NCBI GenBank assembly: GCA_037179515.1
Contig: JAXCGZ010020813.1
Coordinates: 93,501-157,500 of the forward strand
Direction of reading: 5' to 3'
DNA from: Halocaridina rubra
Lineage: Eukaryota > Arthropoda > Malacostraca > Decapoda > Atyidae
Length of the DNA: 64,000 nucleotides
Shown: positions 1-10,631 of the stretch, in pieces
Layout of the letters: the number at the start of each line of letters is the position of its first letter
How positions within the stretch are numbered: position 1 is the first letter of the stretch
The notes under the pieces: model-generated
Told to the model about the DNA's origin: nothing
The model's database searches: none
The model's input: only the letters and a program-made list of their open reading frames with translations
Made by a program: the position numbers and the translations under genes

Positions 1-514
1 AATGAATGTTTTTGGGAATAAATTGTGATAAATTATTATACAGTATTTATTTCGAGTAATGTAACCTAATTTGTGGTTAATTATGGATGTTAAGTAATGT
101 TTGTTTTTTGTGAAGAAATTATATAATGAACTTACATTAAAGAGAACTCATTGTGCTAGTACAGCACTTAGTATGGTATTGCATATATAGTGAATCATAT
201 CATTTCTATAAAGCCGTTGGTGCATGTAATGTAAATTTATAAAAGCAAAAATGGTTTTAGCTTCTGCACTTAGGTTTACAACATGCCAATATTATGCATC
301 AAGCACTATCTTGTTCAGTGCATGATTTTTATCCATTTTTACAGGATATCTCCAAAATAACCTTTTTCTTGTTATATTCACTCGTTCCACAAAGAATGAC
401 TTCGTAGCCAAGAGGAAGTCATATTCCATATGTTAAGTATGCAATATGCATTTATATGATGTAACAAGGGCCAGAGAAATTTCTTGCACCTGCTAGCACA
501 TCAAACTGGGACTG

Positions 515-652
515 GCGCATGTGAGGGGTTTGTCTTGAGATGAAGCAATGGGGAAAAACAAGCCGCGGCTGTAATGACTCATGACAGGAGATGATTGTCC
601 ACTTACCTTGTGGATGACCTAAGCAGGGTGGTGATGGGAAGTGTGAAAGCAC
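515..652 (+). repeat. Family F dispersed repeat, copy 1
   Basis: This stretch aligns by eye with 22897-23040, and in reverse orientation with 37848-37930 and 44023-44138. Shared landmarks are GAGATGAAG near the left end, CCACTTACC in the middle and AAGCAGGGTGGTG near the right end. It has no coding potential and is probably a SINE-like or MITE-like element of unknown origin. Confidence 0.55.
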
Positions 653-912
653 TTTATACCTAAGAGCTAAGAGTGAATGAGATATATTAGCTGCTGGTAA
701 ATATGCGTGATCTGAGTCGGCCACCTCCTTTACAAGGGGGATAGCAGCTGCTGTTTATGCATAGCTTATATATCTCGTATAGAAGTTACCATTCATATGA
801 AGTTCTCATCTACCTTGGTAGAGTGAAATTATCTGAACATAATTTATTTGAAAGCTGCACATGTTCCTTTTATGTAAATGCTATGAAGTAATGCTTCAGA
901 AGTAATACTTTT

Positions 913-1030
913 TTTATGTCACTATGAGTCCCTGATTGCGGATGAGCATAAATGAATTGAAGATGGGGAATCAAGACAGGATACCCTTCCCATCGCCCCT
1001 CTGTGTTCCAATGCAGAGCTGTCACGTCCC
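913..1030 (-). repeat. S1 SINE, degenerate copy
   Basis: Read on the minus strand, it contains a GGGTATCC block, a GATTCCCC block, a degenerate GTGTCC-like region and an end of the type ATAGTGACATAAAA. The same order is seen in the better S1 copies, for example 39455-39606. The tRNA-like head is not clear in this copy. Confidence 0.4.
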
Positions 1031-2043
1031 AAGTTTTTCATTCTACCATTACGATCCTTCAAAGATACTACTGTGCTGAAAAAGGAAATGCATGAAAACA
1101 ACTTAAAAATTATATATCTTGCTTTGAGAAATGTAATGTTGCATAGCATATGTCTCATTATATGCCATCCTTCCACTAAGGTGGCATATCTACAACAATA
1201 ACAAGAACAATATCATATATGTCTTCCCAAATAGATAGCAAATACGCAAATAGGGGCCTGTGAAAGGGAAAGAAGTAGTATCTGTCACCTCCTAGCCCCT
1301 TAAAATTCAGAAGGAATAATGAGCAGACAGTTGAAAATTGCAGGGTAGTTGTGGTACGAACTACACTAAGTAATCAGGTTAGTGAAAAGGCCTAAAATAG
1401 AAAAAACAATATCTTGCATTATCATATACGCCTACCCATTCAGACACCCTATCAGGAAATATTTTTTAATTAATGGTGCATTAACCAATCAATCATACTA
1501 ACCTGTCTTATATGCACATCAAAATATTAATTACTTATAAATAAAAAATATGATAAAAAGAGCCATAAAGAAATTTGAAATTTATTACAAGATTAATACA
1601 ATACAGCATTCTGTAGTTATTGATAACTATTTCTTTTACCGAGTTGGGAATTTTTAACAAAACTCAACAGCACATTAGTATAAATCAATGTCTTTAGAGA
1701 CTCAATTTTAATTAAATCCAATAAAATCTTAATCGACGAAACTATTCACATTTCAACATTCAACAAATTGTATACTTAGCACTTGTTTTAGCAAGAGGCA
1801 ATGTTAATCTAAACGAGGTACCATTTTTCTTTAAACAAAAATTTCTAAATATTAAGAAGTAACACAACTGCAGCAAGCATACAGTGAGATGAAGGGTCAT
1901 CAATGTAATTTAAACAGACAAAAGATAAAGTGACCACAGAAAATCTTTTATCTGGAATTTACTATGACTCAGTCCTTTAAGAATAGCCATATCTCATGTT
2001 CAGGTTTTAATCCGTTTCTGTTAGATCATATCAATTGCTGCAG

Positions 2044-3015
2044 TTAATCCTTTTCCCCTTTATTTTTGTCTTCTTTTGGACTATCACTGTGTATTTCATC
2101 TCCATCATGACTATGCTCTTCCTTTAAAGAGGAGAGCCTCTTTGCTGTACTCCCAGAGTTTTCTAAATTAGCTGCATCATCTTCCTGCATACTTTCCTCA
2201 CATTCTTCTTTTATATAGACATTTTCAATAAAATAAACTGCATTCAAATTCTCCTCCGAATCAGAAGACCTGCTCATGTTTTCAACATCGTTGCAGTCAG
2301 AGACAGAACCCTCCTTTCCTGCAACATAACAGGGATTTCGGTCTAGGCTTCCGGATAGATGATTGCACTTGTAACAAGAATATATCGTCTCTTCACTTTC
2401 ATCGGGATTGTCAAGCTTTGTTAAACACTCTTCTGAAAAGAATTTGAGACAACTACTACAATTATAAATATGAGGCCCTTCAATCTCATGCAGTCTGAAG
2501 TGTCTCCTCATGTTGTCTTTGACAGTGAACTTTTTATCACAAATTCCACATACGAAGGGTTTTTGCCCAGTGTGAGTCAACAAATGTTTTTTCAAGTACT
2601 CTTTATGGGCAAAGGATTTGTTGCATAACTTGCAAAAGTAGAGTTTTGCTCTGCTGTGAATGGCAGTGTGCCTGATCAAGTTGGCCCTCTTGGCAAAAGT
2701 TTTATTGCACACATCACACTCATAAGGTCTTTCTCCACTATGAGTTAAGTAATGTTGTTTCAGAGTGTGCTTGAAACTGAATGCCTTACAACAAATACAA
2801 CACACAAAAGGTCGTTCGCCCGTGTGGACTACAGAGTGCCTTTCTAACCCTCGTCTTGAACTAAAAGCCTTGTTGCAAATGTCGCACATGAAGGTCTTTT
2901 CTTCATGATGAACGACAGCATGGCTGTCCAAATCAATTTTGTAAGAAAATGTCTTACTGCAAACACTGCACATAAAAGCCAAGTTCTGCCCATCACTTAA
3001 GACCTCAAAATCCAT
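2044..3015 (-). CDS. C2H2 zinc finger protein, six fingers plus C4 module
   Basis: Predicted nuclear DNA-binding protein of 323 residues in one uninterrupted frame. Six C2H2 fingers (C-x2-C-x12-H-x3-H) run from about residue 15 to 180, joined by TGERP/SGERP-type linkers typical of sequence-specific DNA-binding arrays. A four-cysteine module follows (CSSC, 24 residues, CYKC; about residues 187-220), then an acidic Ser/Glu-rich tail with IKEE and LKEE motifs that resemble SUMO acceptor sites. The ATG at 3015 has A at -3 and G at +4, and the N terminus MDFEV resembles MELEV of the paralogue at 24087. The same architecture recurs in the genes at 24087 and 40816. No KRAB, BTB or ZAD domain is seen in this exon; one could lie in an unseen upstream exon. 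The DNA target is unknown. Confidence 0.9.
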   Translation of the reverse strand: MDFEVLSDGQNLAFMCSVCSKTFSYKIDLDSHAVVHHEEKTFMCDICNKAFSSRRGLERHSVVHTGERPFVCCICCKAFSFKHTLKQHYLTHSGERPYECDVCNKTFAKRANLIRHTAIHSRAKLYFCKLCNKSFAHKEYLKKHLLTHTGQKPFVCGICDKKFTVKDNMRRHFRLHEIEGPHIYNCSSCLKFFSEECLTKLDNPDESEETIYSCYKCNHLSGSLDRNPCYVAGKEGSVSDCNDVENMSRSSDSEENLNAVYFIENVYIKEECEESMQEDDAANLENSGSTAKRLSSLKEEHSHDGDEIHSDSPKEDKNKGEKD

Positions 3016-4412
3016 TTTTGCAAGTTTTTATCAATTACTTTGTGAGCTTCATAGCATTCCGTCTTTGCAAACATCAGCTAATTAGTAAGTTGCACATGAG
3101 ATCCCTTTATTTTTGCTCTTCTGCATAGGCTTACTATAAAATTTTCCATCACAACTTTATTGAGTTTTCCAATATTTATAAGAGCAAATAACACACAGTG
3201 GAAAAATAATAACTACATGTTACGGTTTTTTCTTTTATCATATAAACAACAACTGAATAGATGCAAGGATTTAAAGTCCTTAATGAGCTTTGACATTTCA
3301 GAGGCTCTGCTTGCTGATGTATCTGAAAATGTAGGAGTTCATCATCGGAGATTAATGACCAAATACTGAATAGTCCAAGTATAGTATACCAATTCCCCCA
3401 GGAAGTGAAGTTGTCATAAGAATTAAATTAAATCCAATTCAAAAGTAATAACCCTCTCACTTGTGGGTCTCTGAATCTGCATGTTAGTGGAGTGAGTAAG
3501 GAAAAGACAGGATACTGATAGTAAGCTTGTAAGAAGAAAGATGGGCGTGTTCACACACGGAGTGAAATGAAGTTGAAAAGGAATAGTCATTTGGTGAGCG
3601 AATATGTGCTTTGATTCAGCATTACTAGAACTGCAGTCATTATATGTAAGATTGTTAGATCAAATCAAATAAAAAACAGATGAATGTATAAAAGATGACT
3701 AAGAAACACATATATGCAATAAAATAAAAATCTTATTCCATTGTCTTTTCTTACAGTCTTTACAGCAGTGCCATATTGTTTATATATAAGAGTACAGCAT
3801 GTAAAAACTGCTACAGCAAAGGTCTCCAAAAAACATCACACAAGAAAAAGCTACTAAGCTGGACCTTACTTTTAATGTATTACAACAATTACCTATTTAT
3901 AATCTTGATAATTCCATCCCCATGGGACATCCCATTATAAAATGGACATATCAACTCTGATAACTATCCATGAATACTCTCATGATACTAGATTGGTATT
4001 CCATCATAAAAAGTTATTTTAATATTTCTAGTTTCCTTAAATCTTAACATATCACGTAGACGATGGATTCATCACACCCTCAAGGCACACTATTACTAAA
4101 ATATATTACCTACATTTCCATCGTGTTATGACATCTTTCAAAAACACCACAACACTTACTCTTAGGGTTGTCTGCGATACATGAAACATTCCCTCAACAA
4201 GTTTTCTCATTTTGTCTTTTGAATATTATACTCTTAAAAGGTACATCTTGTTTTAACAATATGGTCTGGGTCTACTGGATTTAATAATCACCTTAGCCCC
4301 TAAGACATATGCAGGAATTGGGTTCTCTATTACATTCTGTACTGTCATCATTTATAACAGCACACTACAGTATGCACCAGTGGCTGGATTGTAGTGTTTG
4401 CGCCTTTGATTT
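3016..4412. other. Upstream flank of the first zinc finger gene
   Basis: AT-rich sequence with no convincing coding frame. It should hold the promoter and any 5' non-coding exon of the minus-strand zinc finger gene, but no clear TATA box, initiator or exon boundary could be picked out. Confidence 0.4.
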
Positions 4413-4565
4413 TTTAGGTCGTTCGAGACCCGCAATGGTCTGAGGTTAAAAAGAGTATTCACTAAGGGTAATGGCTGCACTGCCAAAACCAAAGTTCTTC
4501 AAAGGAAGACACCGTCTTAACCCTTAACAGAAAAGGGCGTCCGTGACGTAAAACCGGATCTCTAC
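4413..4565 (+). repeat. S2 SINE, 5'-truncated copy
   Basis: Similar by eye to 22727-22885 and, in reverse, to the complete S2 copy at 53503-53698. It keeps a B-box-like GTTCGAGACCC near the left end, then the shared blocks GGTCTGAGG, CACTAAGGGTAA, CTGCCAAAAC, CTTAACCCTT and GACGTAAAACCGG. The box A end is missing. Confidence 0.5.
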
Positions 4566-4750
4566 AGTATGTACCAAGAAACACAATCCTACACAGGCAA
4601 CAACCAGCCAAGCAACAGCAGCATCTGCTTTCATCATCTTCACCCAATCTTATATCCAACTCATGTGATGCCATTCCTGACAATATACAAAGCTGGTATT
4701 AATACTGTACATCTTCCTTGACACATTCCAATATCTCAGCGTATTTTTGA

Positions 4751-4840
4751 TGGTATAGCGCATGAAACGGCATCTAGCTTTAATGCCCCAGCTCCAACCT
4801 GTCAGTGTCCACCTCCATTCGAATGGTGATTAATAGTAAC
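4751..4840 (+). repeat. S1 SINE, 3' half
   Basis: It carries the S1 landmarks in plus orientation: a CATCTAGCTTTAATGCCCC block, CAACCTGTCAGTGTCCACC, then an ATTCGAATGGTGATTAA end followed by TAGTAAC. The tRNA-like head is missing, as expected for a 5'-truncated copy. Confidence 0.55.
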
Positions 4841-5114
4841 AAATAAAAGGCAAATTAACAAAAAGCATAACTATACAGCCCCTATGACAGCCTAACCTAT
4901 GCTATATATCATCTCCTCATTGCTTTATTAGTTTGGGCAACTAATTCTATGATCATTTTTTCATATGCAAAAGTTTTCCTGCAGTTCACTGATGGTCCAA
5001 GATAAATATGTCACACAAATGCTAATATTTTCATTAAAACATTAAGCTTCAGTTTATGATCTTCAATAAAATAAGTACATTACTCACAATTACAAAACAA
5101 TTTCCTTGGGTATT

Positions 5115-5396
5115 ATTGCATTATAGGACCACCTCTGTTTTCCAGTTGAAATAAAGGTTTTCTGCTAGTTTTTTATGTGTTTTAAGCGAATCTGACCTTC
5201 ATTTGCTCCGAAAATTAGTCCTTCACTCTGAAAAATTAACCGTTAGTTAAAAATCACTGGGTTTCTGGTAAGTGGAGAGTTGCTGTAGCCGCCCGTTACT
5301 CAGGTTAAGTTAGGTTAGGTTAAAGCCTTCCTGGCTAAGAGATAAGATAAAATAATTTATTTCAATTGGAAAATAGAGGTGGTCCTATAATGCAAT
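5115..5396. mobile_element. MITE-like element with 41-bp inverted ends
   Basis: Positions 5115-5155 and 5356-5396 are inverted repeats matching at 39 of 41 positions; the shared end starts ATTGCATTATAGGACC. The 282-bp element has no coding frame, so it looks like a non-autonomous DNA transposon. A run GTTAGGTTAGGTTA lies inside, close to the right arm. No target duplication is clear, so the superfamily is not assigned. It sits about 50 bases left of the family C LINE. Confidence 0.65.
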
Positions 5397-5445
5397 TTTA
5401 CCTTCCCTTGTTATACTGGATTTTATTTTTCAATGTCTTGTATAA

Positions 5446-5706
5446 GACAGGAAAAGGGGTGCAGTTCCTGTGATGTGTGGTATTCTCCCTAGGCTTAGCC
5501 AAAGTTCAGAGTGGTGGTCTCGAGCTATAGGAGTAAATGCTAGGATGAAAGTCTTCTGTCGGGAGAATAATATAGGTTTTATAGACGGGTGGGATCACTT
5601 CACTAGTCGTAAGCATATGTATGCAAGGGATGGAGTGCATCTTTCTAATTCAGGTGTCTCGGTATTGGCTGGTATGATAGACAGAGAGGTAGGGGGGTTT
5701 TGTTAG
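5446..5706 (+). CDS. LINE ORF1, C-terminal SGNH/GDSL esterase-like fragment
   Basis: This is the tail of an ORF1 protein; the frame opens after a stop at 5443 and the first ATG is 5473. The peptide contains the block DGVHLS followed by a glycine, which is the D-x-x-H block (block V) of SGNH/GDSL hydrolases, with the hydrophobic and polar segments expected before it. Several CR1/L2-type LINEs carry an esterase-like domain in ORF1, so the call fits the element. The upstream part with the nucleophile serine is missing. The stop at 5704-5706 lies 14 bases before the first ATG of ORF2. Confidence 0.6.
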   Translation, partial: DRKRGAVPVMCGILPRLSQSSEWWSRAIGVNARMKVFCRENNIGFIDGWDHFTSRKHMYARDGVHLSNSGVSVLAGMIDREVGGFC

Positions 5707-5720
5707 ACACAAATAATGAA

Positions 5721-8700
5721 ATGAATAATACTTGTGCAGAGAAATTAGTCATCAAGGATTCAGTAAATAGTGGGTCAAATAACTGGGAGTCTAAGGATAA
5801 GAACCATTTGTTACATAGAACAAATATTAACAAAAAGAATAGCCACAAGAAGGGTAAAGCTAGAGAAAATTTAAAAGTATATTATACAAATAGCCGTAGT
5901 TTAGGTAACAAGATAGAAGAACTGAGAGCCATAGTATGTAGTGAGAGACCGGATATAATATGCATTAGTGAAAGTTGGATTAATTTAGAAAGCAAACACC
6001 TTAAAGCTGAGTACATAATTACAGGATATAAACTTTATAATGCTGCTCGTAGTGCAGATAGAAGAGGGGGAGGGGTAATTATGTATATTAAAGATAGCCT
6101 CAGAAGCTGCATTAAGTCTGGAATTAAGACAAATCTAAATTCAGAAACCTTATGGGTTGAAATTAAAAATAATATAGAAAGTCTAGTTGTAGGAGTAGTC
6201 TACAGACCACCTGATCTAGACGATATGGAGTCGCAAGTTATATACGATGAAATTTCTAAAGTTACCAGGGCAAATAGAGTTTGCATTGTAGGCGATTTTA
6301 ATTTTAGACATATTAACTGGGAAACCATAACAGGTGATAGTAGCTCTAAGGAGTTTTTGGAAGTAGTAGAAGACAATTTCCTTTCTCAGCATGTACATGA
6401 AGCAACACGGGGGGTGAATACACTAGATTTAGTTCTTAGTAATAGAGAGAATATGGTTACAAATTTAGAAGTTGGTGAAAAATTGGGCAACAGTGACCAT
6501 GATTCCATTAGATTTAACATAATTTTCAAGGAAACTATAAAGGAAAATAAGAATATTGTTCCAAACTTTAGAGCAGGAGATTTTGAGGGCTTAAAAACTA
6601 AATTATCTAATGAGGTATGGGAAGGGATTTCTGGTGTACAGATGTGGGTAGTTAATCCAGCAGGTCAGGTCTCAGGTAGCGGATTACCCCGAAATTTGAG
6701 TACCACATGCCAAGGATTATCACAAGATAAGATCAATACATTAAATTCTCTCACAGGAAAGAACAGCAGTCCGTCAGTTAATATAAATTTGGATGAGGAA
6801 TATAACAATTTTGTCATGACTCTTAAGAATAGTCAGAGAGACTATATTCCCATGAAACATTGCAGATCAAGAAAAAATGACCCTAAATGGATGAACAATA
6901 GAATAAAGAATCTTATAGGTATTAAAAGAGGAATATACAGGAAACTAAAAAGAGGTGAAGAGCAGGTGAGGCAGCAATATATACAGTTAAACAGGGAAGT
7001 TAAAAAGATAGTTAGAGAGTCGAAGAGAAAATACGAAGTTAGAATAGCAGGAGAAGCTAAAGAAAATCCTAAAGGGTTTTATCAACATTATCAAACAAAA
7101 TTTAAGGAAAAAGTCGGACCAATTGAAGTAGCCAATGGCCATATCACAGATGACGATAAAGTGATGTGTACATGTTTAAATGATTATTTCTTATCTGTAT
7201 TTACAAATGAAAACTTGGAAAATATTCCGGAAATAGAATCCATTTACAGAGACAGTCCCGATAATATACTTAGTTCAATAAATATTACGAGAGAGGAGGT
7301 AATAAAAGAAATAGATAAATTAAAGGCTCATAAATCTCCGGGACCTGATGGAATATATGCTAGAATATTAAAGGAATGCAAGGAAGAGCTTAGTTGTCCT
7401 CTAACTGCATTATTTAATAATTCAATAAAATTAGGATCGGTACCCATGGAGTGGAAATTGGCAGATGTGGTACCAATATTTAAAAAAGGAGAACGTGTTA
7501 TAAAGAATAATTATAGGCCGGTAAGTTTAACGTCAACAGTGGGTAAGATTCTAGAATCCATAATTGCAAATAAAATAAGGGCACATCTAGAATTACACAG
7601 ACTGATAAAACTTTCACAACACGGGTTTCTTAAGGGTTTTTCGTGCCTTACAAACTTACTGTCTTTTTATGCAGAAGTTTACGAGGCAGTAGATTGTGGC
7701 AAAGAATATGATACAATATATCTAGATTTTAGCAAAGCTTTTGATAGAGTTCCTCACAAAAGATTAGTTAAAAAGCTGGAAGCTCATGGTATAGGAGGAG
7801 CTGTGCTCAGATGGATCAAACAATGGTTAAAAGACAGAAAACAGAGGGTTTGCATAAATGGAGAGAAATCAGAGTGGGGCTCGGTTACTAGCGGGGTACC
7901 ACAAGGCTCGGTACTGGGTCCCCTATTATTCATCGTATATCTAAATGATCTGGATTCGGATATCAGTAGTAACCTAAGTAAATTCGCAGACGACACTAAA
8001 ATAGGTAGAACTATAAATGGAAAAGAAGACATTCATGCTTTACAGGAAGATCTAAATAGATTATCTGAATGGTCGGACAAATGGCAAATGGAATTTAATG
8101 TTGAAAAATGTAAAGTAGTTAAAATGGGTACTATAAAAGACAATACTAGTTATAAGCTAAATAACCATGAAATCATGAGTTTTCAGTGTGAAAGGGATTT
8201 GGGAGTTCTTGTGAGTAGTAGTCTTAAGCTAAGAGAGCAATGCACAGCAGTCAGAAATAAAGCAAACAGAATTTTAGGATTTATCTCAAGAAGCGTTAGC
8301 AATAGGACGGAAAAAGTTATTTTGCAGCTCTATCTTGCATTAGTTAGGCCCCATTTAGATTATGCTGTGCAATTCTGGTCACCTTATTATAGAATGGAAA
8401 TTGAATCCTTGGAGAGAGTGCAGCGAAGAATGACCAAGATGATACACAATATCAGAAATCTACCATATGAGGACAGATTAAAAAAACTTAATCTACATTC
8501 TCTAGAGAGGCGAAGAGTTAGGGGGGATATGATTGAAGTGTATAAATGGTTTAAAGGGATTAACAAGGGAGATATTAATAAAGTTTTAAAAATTCATGAT
8601 CAAACCAGAACTCGTAATAATGGATTTAAGCTTGATAAATTTAGGTTCAGAAGGGAAATTGGTAAAAATTGGTTTGGTAATAGAGTAGCTGATGCATGGA

Positions 8701-8792
8701 ACAAGCTTCCTAGTATGATAGTAAATGCCAATACCTTAGACACCTTCAAATGTAGATTAGATAGACATATGACAGAGGTAGGGTGGGTATGA
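5721..8792 (+). CDS. LINE ORF2: apurinic-type endonuclease and reverse transcriptase
   Basis: An uninterrupted frame of 1023 residues; the frame is open from 5700 but the first ATG is 5721. The N-terminal third is an EEP endonuclease: YYTNSRSL at the start, SESW, the GDFN motif, and NSDHD near the end of the domain. A basic linker follows, then the reverse transcriptase with KSPGPDG, NNYRPVSLT, motif A in YLDFSKAFD, GVPQGSVLGPLLF, and the catalytic FADD. The C-terminal thumb region ends in a FRREIGKNWFGNRV-type segment common to CR1-like elements. All recognised catalytic residues are present. The protein would nick target DNA and copy its own RNA. No frameshift or stop was seen, so the copy could be recently active, but its ORF1 is truncated. 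Confidence 0.9.
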   Translation: MNNTCAEKLVIKDSVNSGSNNWESKDKNHLLHRTNINKKNSHKKGKARENLKVYYTNSRSLGNKIEELRAIVCSERPDIICISESWINLESKHLKAEYIITGYKLYNAARSADRRGGGVIMYIKDSLRSCIKSGIKTNLNSETLWVEIKNNIESLVVGVVYRPPDLDDMESQVIYDEISKVTRANRVCIVGDFNFRHINWETITGDSSSKEFLEVVEDNFLSQHVHEATRGVNTLDLVLSNRENMVTNLEVGEKLGNSDHDSIRFNIIFKETIKENKNIVPNFRAGDFEGLKTKLSNEVWEGISGVQMWVVNPAGQVSGSGLPRNLSTTCQGLSQDKINTLNSLTGKNSSPSVNINLDEEYNNFVMTLKNSQRDYIPMKHCRSRKNDPKWMNNRIKNLIGIKRGIYRKLKRGEEQVRQQYIQLNREVKKIVRESKRKYEVRIAGEAKENPKGFYQHYQTKFKEKVGPIEVANGHITDDDKVMCTCLNDYFLSVFTNENLENIPEIESIYRDSPDNILSSINITREEVIKEIDKLKAHKSPGPDGIYARILKECKEELSCPLTALFNNSIKLGSVPMEWKLADVVPIFKKGERVIKNNYRPVSLTSTVGKILESIIANKIRAHLELHRLIKLSQHGFLKGFSCLTNLLSFYAEVYEAVDCGKEYDTIYLDFSKAFDRVPHKRLVKKLEAHGIGGAVLRWIKQWLKDRKQRVCINGEKSEWGSVTSGVPQGSVLGPLLFIVYLNDLDSDISSNLSKFADDTKIGRTINGKEDIHALQEDLNRLSEWSDKWQMEFNVEKCKVVKMGTIKDNTSYKLNNHEIMSFQCERDLGVLVSSSLKLREQCTAVRNKANRILGFISRSVSNRTEKVILQLYLALVRPHLDYAVQFWSPYYRMEIESLERVQRRMTKMIHNIRNLPYEDRLKKLNLHSLERRRVRGDMIEVYKWFKGINKGDINKVLKIHDQTRTRNNGFKLDKFRFRREIGKNWFGNRVADAWNKLPSMIVNANTLDTFKCRLDRHMTEVGWV

Positions 8793-8961
8793 ATAGGTTA
8801 GTGCTTATTCGAAAAATCATAAAAAGAAAAATAGAATAAATAAGTAGAGTAGAATAGAATACGTTAGACATGCTGAAAATACAATTCAAAAATGGAGCTG
8901 CCTCGTGTGTGCCAGTAGGCATGTTGCAGTGTCCTCTATTCTTATGTTCTTATGTTCTTAT

Positions 8962-10631
8962 TTTCATATCACTCACGGGGAGGGTGTGAAAGTAAAAATT
9001 TTTCTAGTATCATCCCTATGACAGACAATCACGAAATGTATGTCGTGTAATCATTAGTACGTGGCACTAAGTGAAATCTCAAAATTCACAGGTTTGTAGG
9101 GAAATGCTGAAATAAAGGGTCAAAACCAAGGGTTGCACTGGCCAAAAATGGTGGTGTTAAAGTACAACCTCACCATACTTGCGGTGTCCACACTTTAGTT
9201 AATACTCTTCAGCAACTCTAAGTTACATAAAAATTTAAAATTACCCATATTCTCACCTTATCACTGGAGAAATATCAAGATATATATATGTGTGTGTAAT
9301 AAAAAGAAAGATAACTGCATTATACATAAGTAGATATAATTTATCTTTATAAAATTAAGAATCAGTGTTTACGTTCTGGGATTTCAGTATTTAGAAATGC
9401 CAAATTCGGGTGACAACTGATTTTTTTACACAGGTAATCCAAATTCATGTAAAGACTGAACTCGGGTCTGAACTTGAACTATTCACCCGTATATTATTAA
9501 AAATTAATAAACAAATCCATTTAATAATAAGCGTTCCCTCACTTTTGTCTTTTTTGACAGCAAAATTTCTGAGATTTTTTGTTACTACAAGATCAGTTTC
9601 CTATAGATTCATTAATTAACGCAATTCAATGATGTAATACCAGGTTACATATACAGTACAGTATATGATTTACAAGAGTATGATAAAGCCCTGCTACTTC
9701 CCATTATATTCTTTAGTTGTTGTTGTTAATCCCTAGTCTGACCTGAGTTGGCACTATGTTACTGAATCATCCTCCCTGAGGTGCAAATCGGAAGAATATG
9801 CCAAGTACATTACAAGAGCAGCAGCAAAATAGGTCAAACTGCAGCTTCCAAGCTTTGGCCTTCACAAGGCATGAGAAGCTGTGAAAGGCTTTGATCACCT
9901 AGCCAATTCCCTCATTGTAAAGTTAAGGCCATAGCTAGCTCCACTACAATATGGAATCAAATTAAAATATAAATGTTTCCACAATGTTTCATTTCACTAA
10001 AACGAGTTAGTTGGCCATAACAGAACAAGAAGCAGCAGGTTTACGATATGATGGTGCAATGGGATAGGAACTATGCCCTTTCCTTCCTCATCTTTCATGT
10101 AAGGTGTTACATGGCAAGCAGAAAAAAAAAATATCGGGGAGGCTGGATATCACTCGATTTACTTTCCCTTATCCCTTACGGTTGACTCTTATGATACACA
10201 AGGAATACAAGTTAGACATTCTTTCTGCACCAACATAAAGGACACAAACATCACACAGAGATAGTACAATTTCTTTTGTTGCAATATCTGAAAGCGATGA
10301 CACGCCGAATTTAGCTGAATATGGCATCACATTAAAACAAAAAATATGTAGCCTTTTCCCAGTAGTCAGCAGGATGATCATAACCAACGGAAGAATAATA
10401 AAAAAAATATGATAACATATATAAACATACTCAATCCCTACAAGATCAAAGCAGTGCTCAACGCAGCAACTTGTCAAAACTAAATAAAAGTACCAAGAGT
10501 GTCAATTTAATACATTCGTGATTAATACTTTTTAATAACAAAAATGGTATTGTGCTGAAAGAGAAAATGGAAAATAAGTAAAAATCAACCTCATTTAAGG
10601 TTGTGAGTCTATAGGGTAGAGCAATAATTGA
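8962..10631. other. Intergenic AT-rich stretch
   Basis: Apart from the possible exon at 9434 there is no supported gene. A weak S1-like remnant may exist near 9715-9790 but is too degraded to call. Confidence 0.4.
9434..9619 (+). CDS. Possible terminal exon with a TELG tail peptide
   Basis: A pyrimidine run and CAG (9421-9433) form a plausible splice acceptor. The open frame after it reads VIQIHVKTELGSE and then a hydrophobic, less protein-like stretch to the stop at 9619. KTELG matches the tail of the zinc finger protein at 40816 (IKTELGME) and resembles that at 24087 (VETELGCS). It could be a terminal exon of a further paralogue, a relic of one, or chance. No zinc finger lies nearby on this strand. 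Confidence 0.2.
   Translation, partial: VIQIHVKTELGSELELFTRILLKINKQIHLIISVPSLLSFLTAKFLRFFVTTRSVSYRFIN

Larger units (their letters stand above)
1..2043. other. Non-coding flank downstream of the first zinc finger gene
   Basis: No open frame here looks like protein. The stretch contains a family F repeat and an S1 SINE copy, listed separately. The part from about 1400 to 2043 is plain AT-rich sequence that probably includes the 3' untranslated region of the minus-strand zinc finger gene; a minus-strand AATAAA lies at 1581-1586, about 460 bases past the stop codon. Whether that signal is used cannot be told from sequence. Confidence 0.5.
5446..8961 (+). mobile_element. CR1-like LINE, family C, copy 1 (5'-truncated in ORF1)
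   Basis: This non-LTR retrotransposon copy contains the end of ORF1, a complete-looking ORF2 and a 3' untranslated region ending in tandem TTCTTATG units (8939-8961), the kind of short terminal repeat typical of CR1-clade elements. The 5' end is cut within ORF1 near 5446. A second copy, more severely truncated, lies at 59369-60640 and is about 98 percent identical by eye, which suggests recent movement of the family. Confidence 0.85.

Noticed and set aside
452..724. Minus-strand 90-residue frame
   Set aside because: It overlaps the family F repeat and has no recognisable domain or conservation signal.
5300..5326. Interstitial telomere
   Set aside because: Only about two TTAGG-type units occur, inside the MITE; far too few for a telomeric array.
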